Origin: Gammaproteobacteria bacterium
Lineage (GTDB): Bacteria > Pseudomonadota > Gammaproteobacteria > GRL18
Length of the DNA: 17,450 nucleotides
NCBI GenBank assembly: GCA_030632625.1
Contig: DAOVUK010000010.1
Location: 1-17,450 of the forward strand
Direction: 5' to 3'
The first letter of the stretch is position 1. Each line of letters starts with the position of its first letter. The position numbers and the translations under genes were made by a program. This document shows, piece by piece, positions 1 through 6,802 of this stretch. Under the pieces are notes generated by a model. That model made no database searches, was not told where the DNA came from, and saw only the letters and a list, made by a program, of their open reading frames with translations.

Positions 1-467
1 CATGATATCTATGCCATAATCAATTGCCCTGACAGTATGTTTAATTCTATAGACTTCGCCATTACTGTCCTTTCCCCTTTCAGACAAATCAATTAACTTC
101 TCTTTTTGGGGCTGCTTATCAGCGCCTAACAATAAAAGGACCTTGGGACGGAGTTTTTCATCCTGATTAATTTGACGATACAGCCCGGAGGATAAATGCT
201 CAAACATTCAATAAATTTTAACACCAGTGCGTAATCAAGGTGACCATCCGTCATTTTAGTTAAAATATTAATCGCTTCCAGATGGCTGCGACCGTTGCGA
301 TATACCCGGTCACTGGTTAATGCATCATACATATCAGCGATAGCCACAACCCGGGTTGCAAGAGTCAATTGTTCATCAGACAGACCTCTGGGATAACCTT
401 TACCATCCAGTCGTTCATGGTGCGAATAAGCCACATTAAGTATAAATGGCGAGTGATGAAAGTCAAA
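1..467 (-). pseudogene. HD-GYP domain phosphodiesterase remnant, frameshifted and truncated
   Basis: HD-GYP proteins hydrolyse cyclic di-GMP. The minus-strand frame from 467 down to 126 keeps the second half of the domain: HHERLDGKGYPRGL, then ATRVVAIADMYDALTSDRVYR, ending at IYPPG. After IYPPG the frame runs into unrelated residues and stops at 126. The expected continuation (LRPKVLLLLGADKQP, then KLIDLSERG) resumes in another minus-strand frame from about 190 and stays open to the window edge. Compared with the usual spacing between PPG and LRPKV, about eleven residues are missing, so I infer a small deletion that also shifted the frame. Upstream, the frame is closed by TGA at about 468-470, and the N-terminal half with the HD metal pair is absent. 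A GTG at 434 could start a short peptide, but this looks like a decaying gene. The family is clear; loss of function is inference. Confidence 0.75.
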
Positions 468-571
468 TCAAACATGGGAAATAATAATTGAGATAATTTA
501 GAATAGATTAACTTGTGAGCAGTAATTTCTCAGATATGGTAGAAATGGGGGAATGCGTCTTTTTCCAAATT

Positions 572-599
572 GTAGAGACGTTGCATGCAACGTCTCTAC
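572..599. repeat. Perfect 28-nt palindrome
   Basis: GTAGAGACGTTGCA is followed directly by its exact reverse complement, giving a 14-bp stem with no loop. It lies between the HD-GYP remnant and the RAYT element. From memory, palindromes of this GTAGAGACGTTGCATGCAAC type recur in the genomes of cyanobacteria and filamentous sulfur bacteria. It has no T-run after it, so it is more likely a dispersed repeat than a terminator. Confidence 0.8.
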
Positions 600-686
600 C
601 CTATCTATGAATGGCTGAATTCACCGAATGAATACAAAAAGGTCGAGTAGACAGATTTCTCCCAATGATTCTCTTTCGAAGGGGAA

Positions 687-706
687 AAAAGGGGACAGGC
701 TACTTT
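687..706. repeat. Left 20-nt inverted repeat of RAYT element
   Basis: This 20-nt sequence (core GGGGACAGGCTACTTT) is the exact reverse complement of 1411-1430. The two copies enclose the transposase gene, with 15 nt between this copy and the gene's stop codon. An imperfect GGGG-rich flank (GAAGGGGAAAAAA) lies just outside. Confidence 0.85.
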
Positions 707-721
707 AAAATCTTGCAATTT

Positions 722-1375
722 TTATTTCTTTGGTCTACCCCGATCTCTGAGTGTGGAAAGTAAACCATATTGTGTGGCCATTTTTAACTGCCACTCACCT
801 TCGCCTAATGGTGCCTGTCGATTGACGCTATTACGAACTTTATCTAATTCATTCTTATTGAACGGTGTATTAACATAATTTATCCATTTTTTCCCTAACT
901 CAACATATGACTCATGCAATAATCTCTTTTGGCTATATATTCGTTCATTCAAAGAACCATAAGGCCAGTCCTCTGCCTGAGCAACCAGATTAGCTCGTAA
1001 TGCATTAGCTTCAATATAACGAAGCAGTGTAATGTAATATTTTTCCTCTTCAACAATAAAACTCTTAAATCTTCCTTGCCAGATATGTCCTGATGTTTTA
1101 TTTTTCGTATGATGGTAGCGTACATGAGAAGTCATCAACCATTGCATCAAACGACTCAGACTTCCTTCTATTTGAGGGACTAATAGTAAATGAAAATGAT
1201 TCGGCATTAAACAATAGGCATGAATTTCAATCGACTCTTTTTTGGTACCAGTTTTAAGAAGTTTCAGAAAATATTCATAATCATTAGCATCATTATACAC
1301 CTGGCTTCTCATATTTCCCCGATTAATAATATGATAAATCCCACCCTTTGTTTCCCCTCTTGGTATCCTTGGCAA
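722..1375 (-). CDS. REP-associated tyrosine transposase (RAYT, Y1 HUH family)
   Basis: A single-strand DNA transposase of the IS200/IS605-like Y1 superfamily, 217 aa. Visible signatures are GGIYHIINRGN (residues 11-21), the metal-binding HUH pair H60 and H62 in MPNHFHLLLVP, SGHIWQGRFKS (95-105), and the helix YYITLLRYIEANALRA (113-128), whose tyrosines Y113, Y114 and Y120 are candidates for the catalytic residue. The tail ends RDRGRPKK, typical of this group. I chose the TTG at 1375 because AAGGAGA precedes it by 5 nt and the family's N-terminus (PRIPRGETKGG) begins there. The frame is open upstream to 1609, but that part lies in vgrG and the element's repeat and encodes no family sequence. 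The gene looks intact. It sits inside inverted repeats directly downstream of vgrG in the same orientation. Confidence 0.88.
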   Translation of the reverse strand: MPRIPRGETKGGIYHIINRGNMRSQVYNDANDYEYFLKLLKTGTKKESIEIHAYCLMPNHFHLLLVPQIEGSLSRLMQWLMTSHVRYHHTKNKTSGHIWQGRFKSFIVEEEKYYITLLRYIEANALRANLVAQAEDWPYGSLNERIYSQKRLLHESYVELGKKWINYVNTPFNKNELDKVRNSVNRQAPLGEGEWQLKMATQYGLLSTLRDRGRPKK

Positions 1376-1410
1376 TTTCTTCTCCTTTTTAGTCTGTTTT
1401 TTTATTTTAA

Positions 1411-1430
1411 AAAGTAGCCTGTCCCCTTTT
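1411..1430. repeat. Right 20-nt inverted repeat of RAYT element
   Basis: Exact reverse complement of 687-706. It lies just upstream of the transposase gene, so the ribosome-binding site (RC of 1381-1387) sits inside the element. A partial direct copy of its outer part follows at 1438-1452. Confidence 0.85.
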
Positions 1431-1451
1431 CTTTTGTGTCCCCTTTTCTTT

Positions 1452-3575
1452 TTACAACAGACAGGGTATACAGATACCCTGCTCATTATCATTGCCTGCC
1501 TGTAATAATCTTGAAATTTCACCTTTAAAGCCAATTTTTTCTGCTGTTTTGACGGCTTGCGGTGCTGTGGGTATAAACGTCTGACCCGGTTTATCACGAT
1601 CTGCTTCAACTGCTATAAATGCTTGTTGAGGACTTGCTATGGTTGCAGAGCCGGCACCTGTACCGCTATTGAAGTTGATAGCAGCGCCTTGTGCAGTAAT
1701 ACCTGACGGGTCAATTTTGATAAATCCGCCACCGGCTTTGATGGTCAGTTCGACTCCGGCTTCCAGAATAATTTTTTGTCCCGCTTTGAAGTGAATACTC
1801 TGTGCCACTTCGGTTAATACGGCCTGTCCTGCCTGACAATGTTGTGTCTGGCCAATACTGATGGAATGATCCTGTCCCGTTTTTTCGTTTTGATTGTGAC
1901 CAATGCTGTGGTGTGAATTGTCTTTGATGTGTTCGTATCGGTTGTTATCAACAATCAGATGGCGATCGTGATTGATAATATCCCGTCGATCATTTTTTGC
2001 CCGGATATCCAGATCTTTTTGTGCATGAAAATAGACTTGCTCCTGGTTTTTTCGATCGTCAATACGAATTTCATTGTAACCCTTACCACCCAGACTGGAG
2101 CTGGTTTTAAAGGTACTGCGGGTTTTGTGTTTAGGTAAGGTATAGGGCGGTTTGTGGCGTTCATTGTACAGTTGTCCGGTAATAACGGGCCGGTCCGGAT
2201 CGCCGTGAATATAGCCGACTTTAGCTTCCTGCCCCATTCTGGGCAGAATCAAACTGCCCCAGTTTTTTCCTGCCCAGGTTTGTGCAGCACGCAGCCAGCA
2301 GCTGCTGTTTTCATCCTGTTGCGCTTCCCTGTCCCAGGGAAACTGCACTTTACTTTGTGCGTGTTCATTGGTATAGATTTCTTCACCTGATGGGCCGCTG
2401 ACCGTGCTGCTCTGGTATCCGCTGATAATACTTTTTTTATGCAGCTGTGGTGTTTTATAAGCTGTCGCAGCAGGGATGCAGCGACTCGTATTATGGTATT
2501 TGCTGTGTGCTCCGGCACCGTATTCATCCAGTGACTGAGGTTGTTCTCCCTTATGTTCTACAAAGAGAAGCAGGTACTGCTGATTGTGCCGGCGACCGGG
2601 ATTATCAAAAAGCTGATAGTATCTTCCGGCTCGCAGGTGCCGGCAATTGCTTTTGGCAAAGCCCTGCTCGAGCTTATGTTGATGTTGTTGTAATTTAATA
2701 CGGGTTTTTCTTTGAGCATCGGAGCTATCCTGATAATTTCCCGGATAGCTGTAATCTTCCAGATGAGGCTCCATTGCATACTGCCGATCCTGTATAGGAT
2801 TCAGTGGTTTTTTAAATGAATAATCCCGAGTGCTGGCTGTACCATAGCGAGTTTGAAATTGAAACCTGAATTCATAAATATTGTTAAACACCTGATTCAG
2901 GCCGTCTTTGGGGTGATAGGGAAGTTGAGGACTACCCTGTATATCGGGAAAAGCTGCAGGGTGATCAGCAATCACCATCAGGTGTCGTTCAGGCAGGTGT
3001 TCGAAATGATAATGCAGTCCTTCTTCTTCCATCAGGCGTGATAGAAAATCAAATTCGCTTTCGTCATATTGAACACAATAGGTTTTAGGTAAATAATTCT
3101 GGCTGAGTCTCAGTGCATAGTGATCGGTGCTGATGCCTGCCCCGGAGAGTACCTGTTCTATGATTTGTATCACTGAGAGATTTTGAAAGATTCGATGATT
3201 ATGACGTTTTTTTAAAAACCAGAAACGAGGTACCATCAGTAATTCATAGAGCAGATAGTCACCCTGCTCACTCACCTGGCTGAAGCAGGCAATTTCTCCG
3301 TGTACTAATTCATTTTGTTGAGCATCGACCAAGGTCAATCGAGCAGATTTACCCATAAACTGCTCAGCGATCAGCAGGTCATTTCTACTGGCGATAGTCA
3401 CGTGATATTTAAATGCTTGTGAAACGGATTCTGTACCTGTAAAACTCACTACTCGCAGTTCTTCATGAGAGCCAATGAGATCAAAGGTAAATTGGCTAGT
3501 ATCTGCGGGGTTTCTCTGCTGCTCTTGCAGAGAGTCTGATATTGCGCTTGATGACGATCCTTCGTCCATTAACAT
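1452..3575 (-). CDS. vgrG: VgrG, type VI secretion spike protein
   Basis: VgrG trimers form the puncturing tip of the T6SS and are secreted with or carry effectors. The 707-aa protein has the expected order: a gp27-like N-terminal region (about 28-240, including ESEFDFLSRLMEEEGLHYHF at 173-192), a gp5-like OB fold (about 405-470, KVQFPWDR, AQTWAGKNWGS, RMGQEAKVGY, GDPDRPVITG), and a repetitive beta-helix needle (about 500-640) with GGGFIKIDPSGITAQG near its end. The start at 3575 has AAGGA 9 nt upstream; a second ATG at 3569 is an alternative. The gene ends abruptly at ICIPCLL, and its TAA lies exactly where the RAYT-associated repeat begins, so the native C-terminus may have been longer. The part after the needle (about 640-707) has no effector domain I recognise. 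It is separate from the kinase operon, with the carbonic anhydrase between them. Confidence 0.92.
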   Translation of the reverse strand: MLMDEGSSSSAISDSLQEQQRNPADTSQFTFDLIGSHEELRVVSFTGTESVSQAFKYHVTIASRNDLLIAEQFMGKSARLTLVDAQQNELVHGEIACFSQVSEQGDYLLYELLMVPRFWFLKKRHNHRIFQNLSVIQIIEQVLSGAGISTDHYALRLSQNYLPKTYCVQYDESEFDFLSRLMEEEGLHYHFEHLPERHLMVIADHPAAFPDIQGSPQLPYHPKDGLNQVFNNIYEFRFQFQTRYGTASTRDYSFKKPLNPIQDRQYAMEPHLEDYSYPGNYQDSSDAQRKTRIKLQQHQHKLEQGFAKSNCRHLRAGRYYQLFDNPGRRHNQQYLLLFVEHKGEQPQSLDEYGAGAHSKYHNTSRCIPAATAYKTPQLHKKSIISGYQSSTVSGPSGEEIYTNEHAQSKVQFPWDREAQQDENSSCWLRAAQTWAGKNWGSLILPRMGQEAKVGYIHGDPDRPVITGQLYNERHKPPYTLPKHKTRSTFKTSSSLGGKGYNEIRIDDRKNQEQVYFHAQKDLDIRAKNDRRDIINHDRHLIVDNNRYEHIKDNSHHSIGHNQNEKTGQDHSISIGQTQHCQAGQAVLTEVAQSIHFKAGQKIILEAGVELTIKAGGGFIKIDPSGITAQGAAINFNSGTGAGSATIASPQQAFIAVEADRDKPGQTFIPTAPQAVKTAEKIGFKGEISRLLQAGNDNEQGICIPCLL

Positions 3576-3608
3576 GACTGTCTTTCCTTAAAATTGATAT
3601 ATTCAGGT

Positions 3609-3636
3609 AATATATTCCAAATGTAAAATTGTTCAA
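3609..3636 (-). promoter_or_regulatory. Candidate sigma-70 promoter of vgrG
   Basis: On the minus strand, TTGAAC (3636-3631) and TATATT (3614-3609) are separated by 16 nt, about 34 nt upstream of the vgrG start. The match is good but it lies in AT-rich DNA, so it could be by chance. Confidence 0.4.
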
Positions 3637-3782
3637 ATTGACATTATTTTCTAATATTTTCAGGACCTCGTCAATGTTGAAATAGAGTTCCTTATGCGTA
3701 ATAAGTTTAATATTATTGTTTTTTGTGTCATTATTAACTTCCTGTAGTGGTGATTTTCCATCATTGTGTTACATTTAAACCT

Positions 3783-3788
3783 TATAAT
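3783..3788 (+). promoter_or_regulatory. Candidate -10 element for the carbonic anhydrase gene
   Basis: A perfect TATAAT lies 17 nt upstream of the ATG at 3806. TTGTGT at 3764-3769 is only 13 nt away, too close for a normal -35, so the -35 is unclear and the leader would be very short. Confidence 0.3.
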
Positions 3789-3805
3789 ATACAAGGGTAT
3801 ATCAA

Positions 3806-4588
3806 ATGAAGTCTGTATCCATAAAGTCTTTTTGCTCATTATTAATCCCTGCACTTCTCATTAGCCCCATTTGGGCATCGGCCAGTGATAAAGAATCAAC
3901 TGATGAACAGGCAAAATGGTCATACTCAGGTGATACCGGTCCGTCTCACTGGGGTGATTTATCAGCAGAATACAGCACCTGTAAACAGGGTAAGAATCAG
4001 TCACCGGTTAATATCAGTAATGCGATTAAAGCCCGTTTACCCGGAATTAAATTTGATTATGCCATGCTGGTTCCTGAAAATATTGTTAATAATGGCCATA
4101 CCATTCAGGTCAATATCCGTTCCGGCGGTGCTATTACTTTAGACGATGAAAAATTTATCCTTAAACAATTTCATTTTCACACTCCCAGCGAAAATATGAT
4201 AGACCACAGTGCTTATCCGCTGGAAATACATTTTGTTCATGCCAATGAGAAAAATGAATTAGCAGTGGTCTCGATTTTATATCAGCCGGGCACAATGGAT
4301 AACCTCGCGTTAATACCTCTGATTAAAAACATGCCCATGAATACAGGTGATTCAAACCGTCTGGCTGCTAAAGATACGGAACTTTTTGAAAGAAACAAAT
4401 CAGTTAAAAACTATTTCCGTTTTAATGGTTCGCTGACAACGCCACCCTGTACAGAAGGTGTGCGCTGGATAGTGATGCAATCCAGACCGGGGCTCTCCAG
4501 ACGTCAATTGAATGCATTTCAACAGGCATTAAAGCATCCTAATAATCGTCCCGTTCAACCTCTGAATGCTCGCATTGTGACTAAATAA
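3806..4588 (+). CDS. Periplasmic alpha-class carbonic anhydrase
   Basis: A zinc enzyme that interconverts CO2 and bicarbonate. The 260-aa precursor has a Sec signal peptide (MKS, hydrophobic SLLIPALLISPIWA, likely cleavage after ASA at 26), so it acts in the periplasm. Zinc ligands are H123 and H125 in QFHFHTPSE and H142 in LEIHFVH. H98 in NNGHTIQV matches the proton-shuttle position, and TTPPCTEGV (211-219) carries the gatekeeper threonine. C59 and C215 fit the conserved disulfide of bacterial alpha enzymes. Length is normal and no key residue is missing. The start has only a weak Shine-Dalgarno (CAAGGG). It stands alone on the plus strand and converges on the phosphatase gene with 24 nt between the stop codons. 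The setting suggests inorganic carbon supply or pH control and gives no link to secretion. Confidence 0.95.
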   Translation: MKSVSIKSFCSLLIPALLISPIWASASDKESTDEQAKWSYSGDTGPSHWGDLSAEYSTCKQGKNQSPVNISNAIKARLPGIKFDYAMLVPENIVNNGHTIQVNIRSGGAITLDDEKFILKQFHFHTPSENMIDHSAYPLEIHFVHANEKNELAVVSILYQPGTMDNLALIPLIKNMPMNTGDSNRLAAKDTELFERNKSVKNYFRFNGSLTTPPCTEGVRWIVMQSRPGLSRRQLNAFQQALKHPNNRPVQPLNARIVTK

Positions 4589-4612
4589 TAACAAAGATCA
4601 GAGCCGCAAATT

Positions 4613-5404
4613 TTATTCCACTAATACCACAGTAATATTATCCTTGCCTCCGGCAAGGTTTGCGGCTTTAATTAATGCCCTGCAAGTCGTTTCGGGTGAT
4701 GAATTTTTTATTAAGAATTGTGTAATTTCCCGTTTCGATAACATATTGCTTAAACCATCAGAGCACAATAATACCCTCTCTCCCGGAATTCTGGGAACGC
4801 AAGTCACCTCAGGATTAGGGGCCATAGCCATACCAATATATTGAACCAGTTGATTCTTTCCAGGGTGATGTGTTGCTGCTTCCCGGGTAATCGCTTTAGC
4901 CTTTAATAAATGACGAACCAGAGTATGATCACTGGTCATCTGATGTAAAGTTTCATCTTTGAGTATATAGGCCCTGCTGTCACCCAGATGAGCAATAAAC
5001 AGATGTGTTTGGGTAAATAGAACCAGCACCAGAGTCGACGCCATACTGGCATATTGCGGATGATTCTGGCTTTCTGATAATATTCGATTGCTTAAATCTA
5101 TCACCGCCTGTTTTAGCCTGAGGATAATTTCACTGTGACTGAATTTCTCGGGTTTTGCAAACTGCTCTGTCAGTTTTTGTTCCAGCCTTTGTTTAACTAA
5201 CGGCGGGAGTACCTCGACAACCAGCATTGAGGCAATTTCACCGGCAGGCATCCCACCGACACCATCGGCAACAAAAAACAAACCCTGTTTCGGAAATACA
5301 CCAAAATTATCTTCATTCTTTTTTCTGATAAGTCCAGGATCAGTTTGACCGGCATATTGAGTGAAGCCATAGCATACAGAATCATTGGCAGAACTGCTTG
5401 TCAT
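4613..5404 (-). CDS. PP2C-family Ser/Thr protein phosphatase (PppA/Stp1-like)
   Basis: A metal-dependent phosphatase that removes phosphate from Ser and Thr. All PP2C motifs are visible in its 263 aa: DPGLIRKKNEDNFGV near the N-terminus, FVADGVGGMPAGEIAS with its metal aspartate, AHLGDSRAYI in the middle, TSDHTLV, LLCSDGLSNML and GGKDNITVV near the end. It has no signal peptide or membrane segment, so it is cytoplasmic. It is the last gene of the kinase operon and presumably reverses their phosphorylation, as PppA reverses PpkA in T6SS regulation. The kinase stop TAA is followed directly by TTG and then ATG; I chose the ATG at 5404, but TTG at 5407 is equally possible, and both suggest translation by reinitiation. 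AAGGTGG lies just before the upstream stop. Confidence 0.9.
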   Translation of the reverse strand: MTSSSANDSVCYGFTQYAGQTDPGLIRKKNEDNFGVFPKQGLFFVADGVGGMPAGEIASMLVVEVLPPLVKQRLEQKLTEQFAKPEKFSHSEIILRLKQAVIDLSNRILSESQNHPQYASMASTLVLVLFTQTHLFIAHLGDSRAYILKDETLHQMTSDHTLVRHLLKAKAITREAATHHPGKNQLVQYIGMAMAPNPEVTCVPRIPGERVLLCSDGLSNMLSKREITQFLIKNSSPETTCRALIKAANLAGGKDNITVVLVE

Positions 5405-5407
5405 CAA

Positions 5408-6796
5408 TTAAACCACCTTAGATAGTTCATGTTTAAATTCAGCAGCACTTTTATAAATAATTTCGGGCTGATCAACTAATGCACGATCAATAATATTGGC
5501 TAATGCCTGTGGAATTGATGCATCATATTCTCTTATCGGTGTGACCGATGTTTTCAAAGTCGTCAACCAGGGATCAGATGCTTTAGTGTAATTTCGGGGA
5601 TATTGACCTGTGACCATTTTATAAAAAGTAGCCGCAGCAGCCCATACATCCACTTCCGGTTTGGCAAACTTAAAATTAATCACCTGTTGTCTGGGCATAT
5701 AAAAAGGCGTCCCGGCTGATATACCAGTTGCTGTCCGACCGCTGAGTCCTGCCACATCAAATGCTTTAGCCAGACCAAAATCAGCTATTTTTGCCTGCAA
5801 TACACCATCCTGTTTCTTCAGCATAATGTTTCCTGGTTTTAAATCTCTGTGAACCAGACCTGTTGCGGAAGTCTTTTTCCCATCAGCAAGCACAACAAGT
5901 GGAATTTTTACTGTATGAGCGAATTCAAGGCCATCAAGTACCTGCATGAGTATTTTAAGCGCCATAAACAGCGGCAGTTTACCACCCTGCTGAGTGATTA
6001 ATTGAGAGACACTGCCTGCTTCACAATAATCCGTGGTGAAAAAAAAGGTGGCATCATGGCAGCCCACATCATGTACCCTGACAATATTTTTATGATTCAG
6101 CAGCCGGGTATTTTTTGTTTCACGAACAAACTGCTGATGAGCAAGAGGATCACTTTCAACTTTCGGCAGCATTACTTTCAAAGCAATCAGTACTTGTTTT
6201 TGAGAGCTATTATCTATTTTTTTCGCCAGATAAACGGCTCCCATGCTGCCTTTGCCCAATTCTTTTACAATATGGTAGCCTTTGATGCAAAGTAAGTCAT
6301 TATTATCACCGGCCCTGGCCAGAAGTAAATTTATTTTATCCAGTGGTTCGACCACAGCAACAGGTGTTGGTAATTCAGTGCTGTTTTCATTATCTATTAT
6401 AAATGCTGAAGATAGATTCTCTTCTGCTGCAGATTGATTTAAAACAGACACCTGAAAAACACTATCGCCTATTTTAAACTGGTCAGCATTTTTTAAATCA
6501 TATTCCGGATATATTAATCGCTTCGCCCTGGCCGGATCGGCATCTATTTCACGTTGACCAATTTTTTCACCATTAACATAAGTACCATTGAGACTGCCAA
6601 AATCTCTGATACAAATATCAGGCGGATTAATATCCAGTAAGCAATGATATCGTGATATCGTACTATGGGCCTCATCATCCGGTAATAAAATATTGCAATC
6701 CAGTGCCCGACCAATAACACAGGTTGTACGTTCCTGAAAAGAAAATTCTTTTGCTAACAAACTGCCCTGAATCACTTTAAGTCTAACTGTATTCAA
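5408..6796 (-). CDS. FHA-domain Ser/Thr protein kinase
   Basis: A fusion of a phosphothreonine-binding FHA domain (about 5-118: IGRALDCNI, SRYHC, SLNGTYVNG) with a eukaryote-like kinase domain (about 174-460). The kinase has GKGSMGAVY (181-189), the ATP-binding lysine K207, a candidate helix-C glutamate E226, HRDLKPGN (316-323) and DFG (339-341). The activation segment ends GTPFYMPRQQ, where most kinases have APE, so the usual glutamate is glutamine here. The linker between the two domains is acidic and low in complexity. No membrane segment is seen, so it is cytoplasmic. The start is TTG, because the in-frame codon three places upstream is the stop of the large kinase gene and no ATG precedes the FHA fold. 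AGGA lies 10 nt upstream. It likely binds phosphorylated partners and works with the flanking kinase and phosphatase. Confidence 0.92.
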   Translation of the reverse strand: MNTVRLKVIQGSLLAKEFSFQERTTCVIGRALDCNILLPDDEAHSTISRYHCLLDINPPDICIRDFGSLNGTYVNGEKIGQREIDADPARAKRLIYPEYDLKNADQFKIGDSVFQVSVLNQSAAEENLSSAFIIDNENSTELPTPVAVVEPLDKINLLLARAGDNNDLLCIKGYHIVKELGKGSMGAVYLAKKIDNSSQKQVLIALKVMLPKVESDPLAHQQFVRETKNTRLLNHKNIVRVHDVGCHDATFFFTTDYCEAGSVSQLITQQGGKLPLFMALKILMQVLDGLEFAHTVKIPLVVLADGKKTSATGLVHRDLKPGNIMLKKQDGVLQAKIADFGLAKAFDVAGLSGRTATGISAGTPFYMPRQQVINFKFAKPEVDVWAAAATFYKMVTGQYPRNYTKASDPWLTTLKTSVTPIREYDASIPQALANIIDRALVDQPEIIYKSAAEFKHELSKVV

Positions 6797-6802
6797 TGTA
6801 GA

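Larger units (their letters stand above)
687..1430 (-). mobile_element. RAYT element bounded by inverted repeats
   Basis: A 744-nt unit made of one transposase gene between perfect 20-nt inverted repeats (687-706 and 1411-1430). RAYTs are single-strand HUH transposases that act on palindromic REP-like sequences, and terminal repeats of this kind are the likely recognition sites. The right end is extended by a second copy of GTCCCCTTTTCTTTT at a 17-nt step (1421-1435 and 1438-1452), which touches the stop codon of vgrG. I found no target-site duplication, which fits HUH transposition. The outer boundary on the right could therefore be about 1452 instead of 1430. Confidence 0.65.

Noticed and set aside
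1376..1609. N-terminal extension of the transposase reading frame into vgrG
   Set aside because: The extra 78 codons overlap vgrG and the terminal repeat, show no family similarity, and the strong ribosome-binding site sits at the TTG at 1375.
3638..3643. Perfect TTGACA on the plus strand upstream of the carbonic anhydrase gene
   Set aside because: No -10 at 16-18 nt spacing, and it is far from the gene start.
4602..4667. Nested inverted repeats (AGCCGCAAA with TTTGCGGCT, enclosing CCTTGCC-TCC-GGCAAGG) between convergent genes
   Set aside because: Most of it codes for the conserved end of the phosphatase (LAGGKDNITVV), the outer arms are 48 nt apart and there is no T-run, so a terminator call is not supported.
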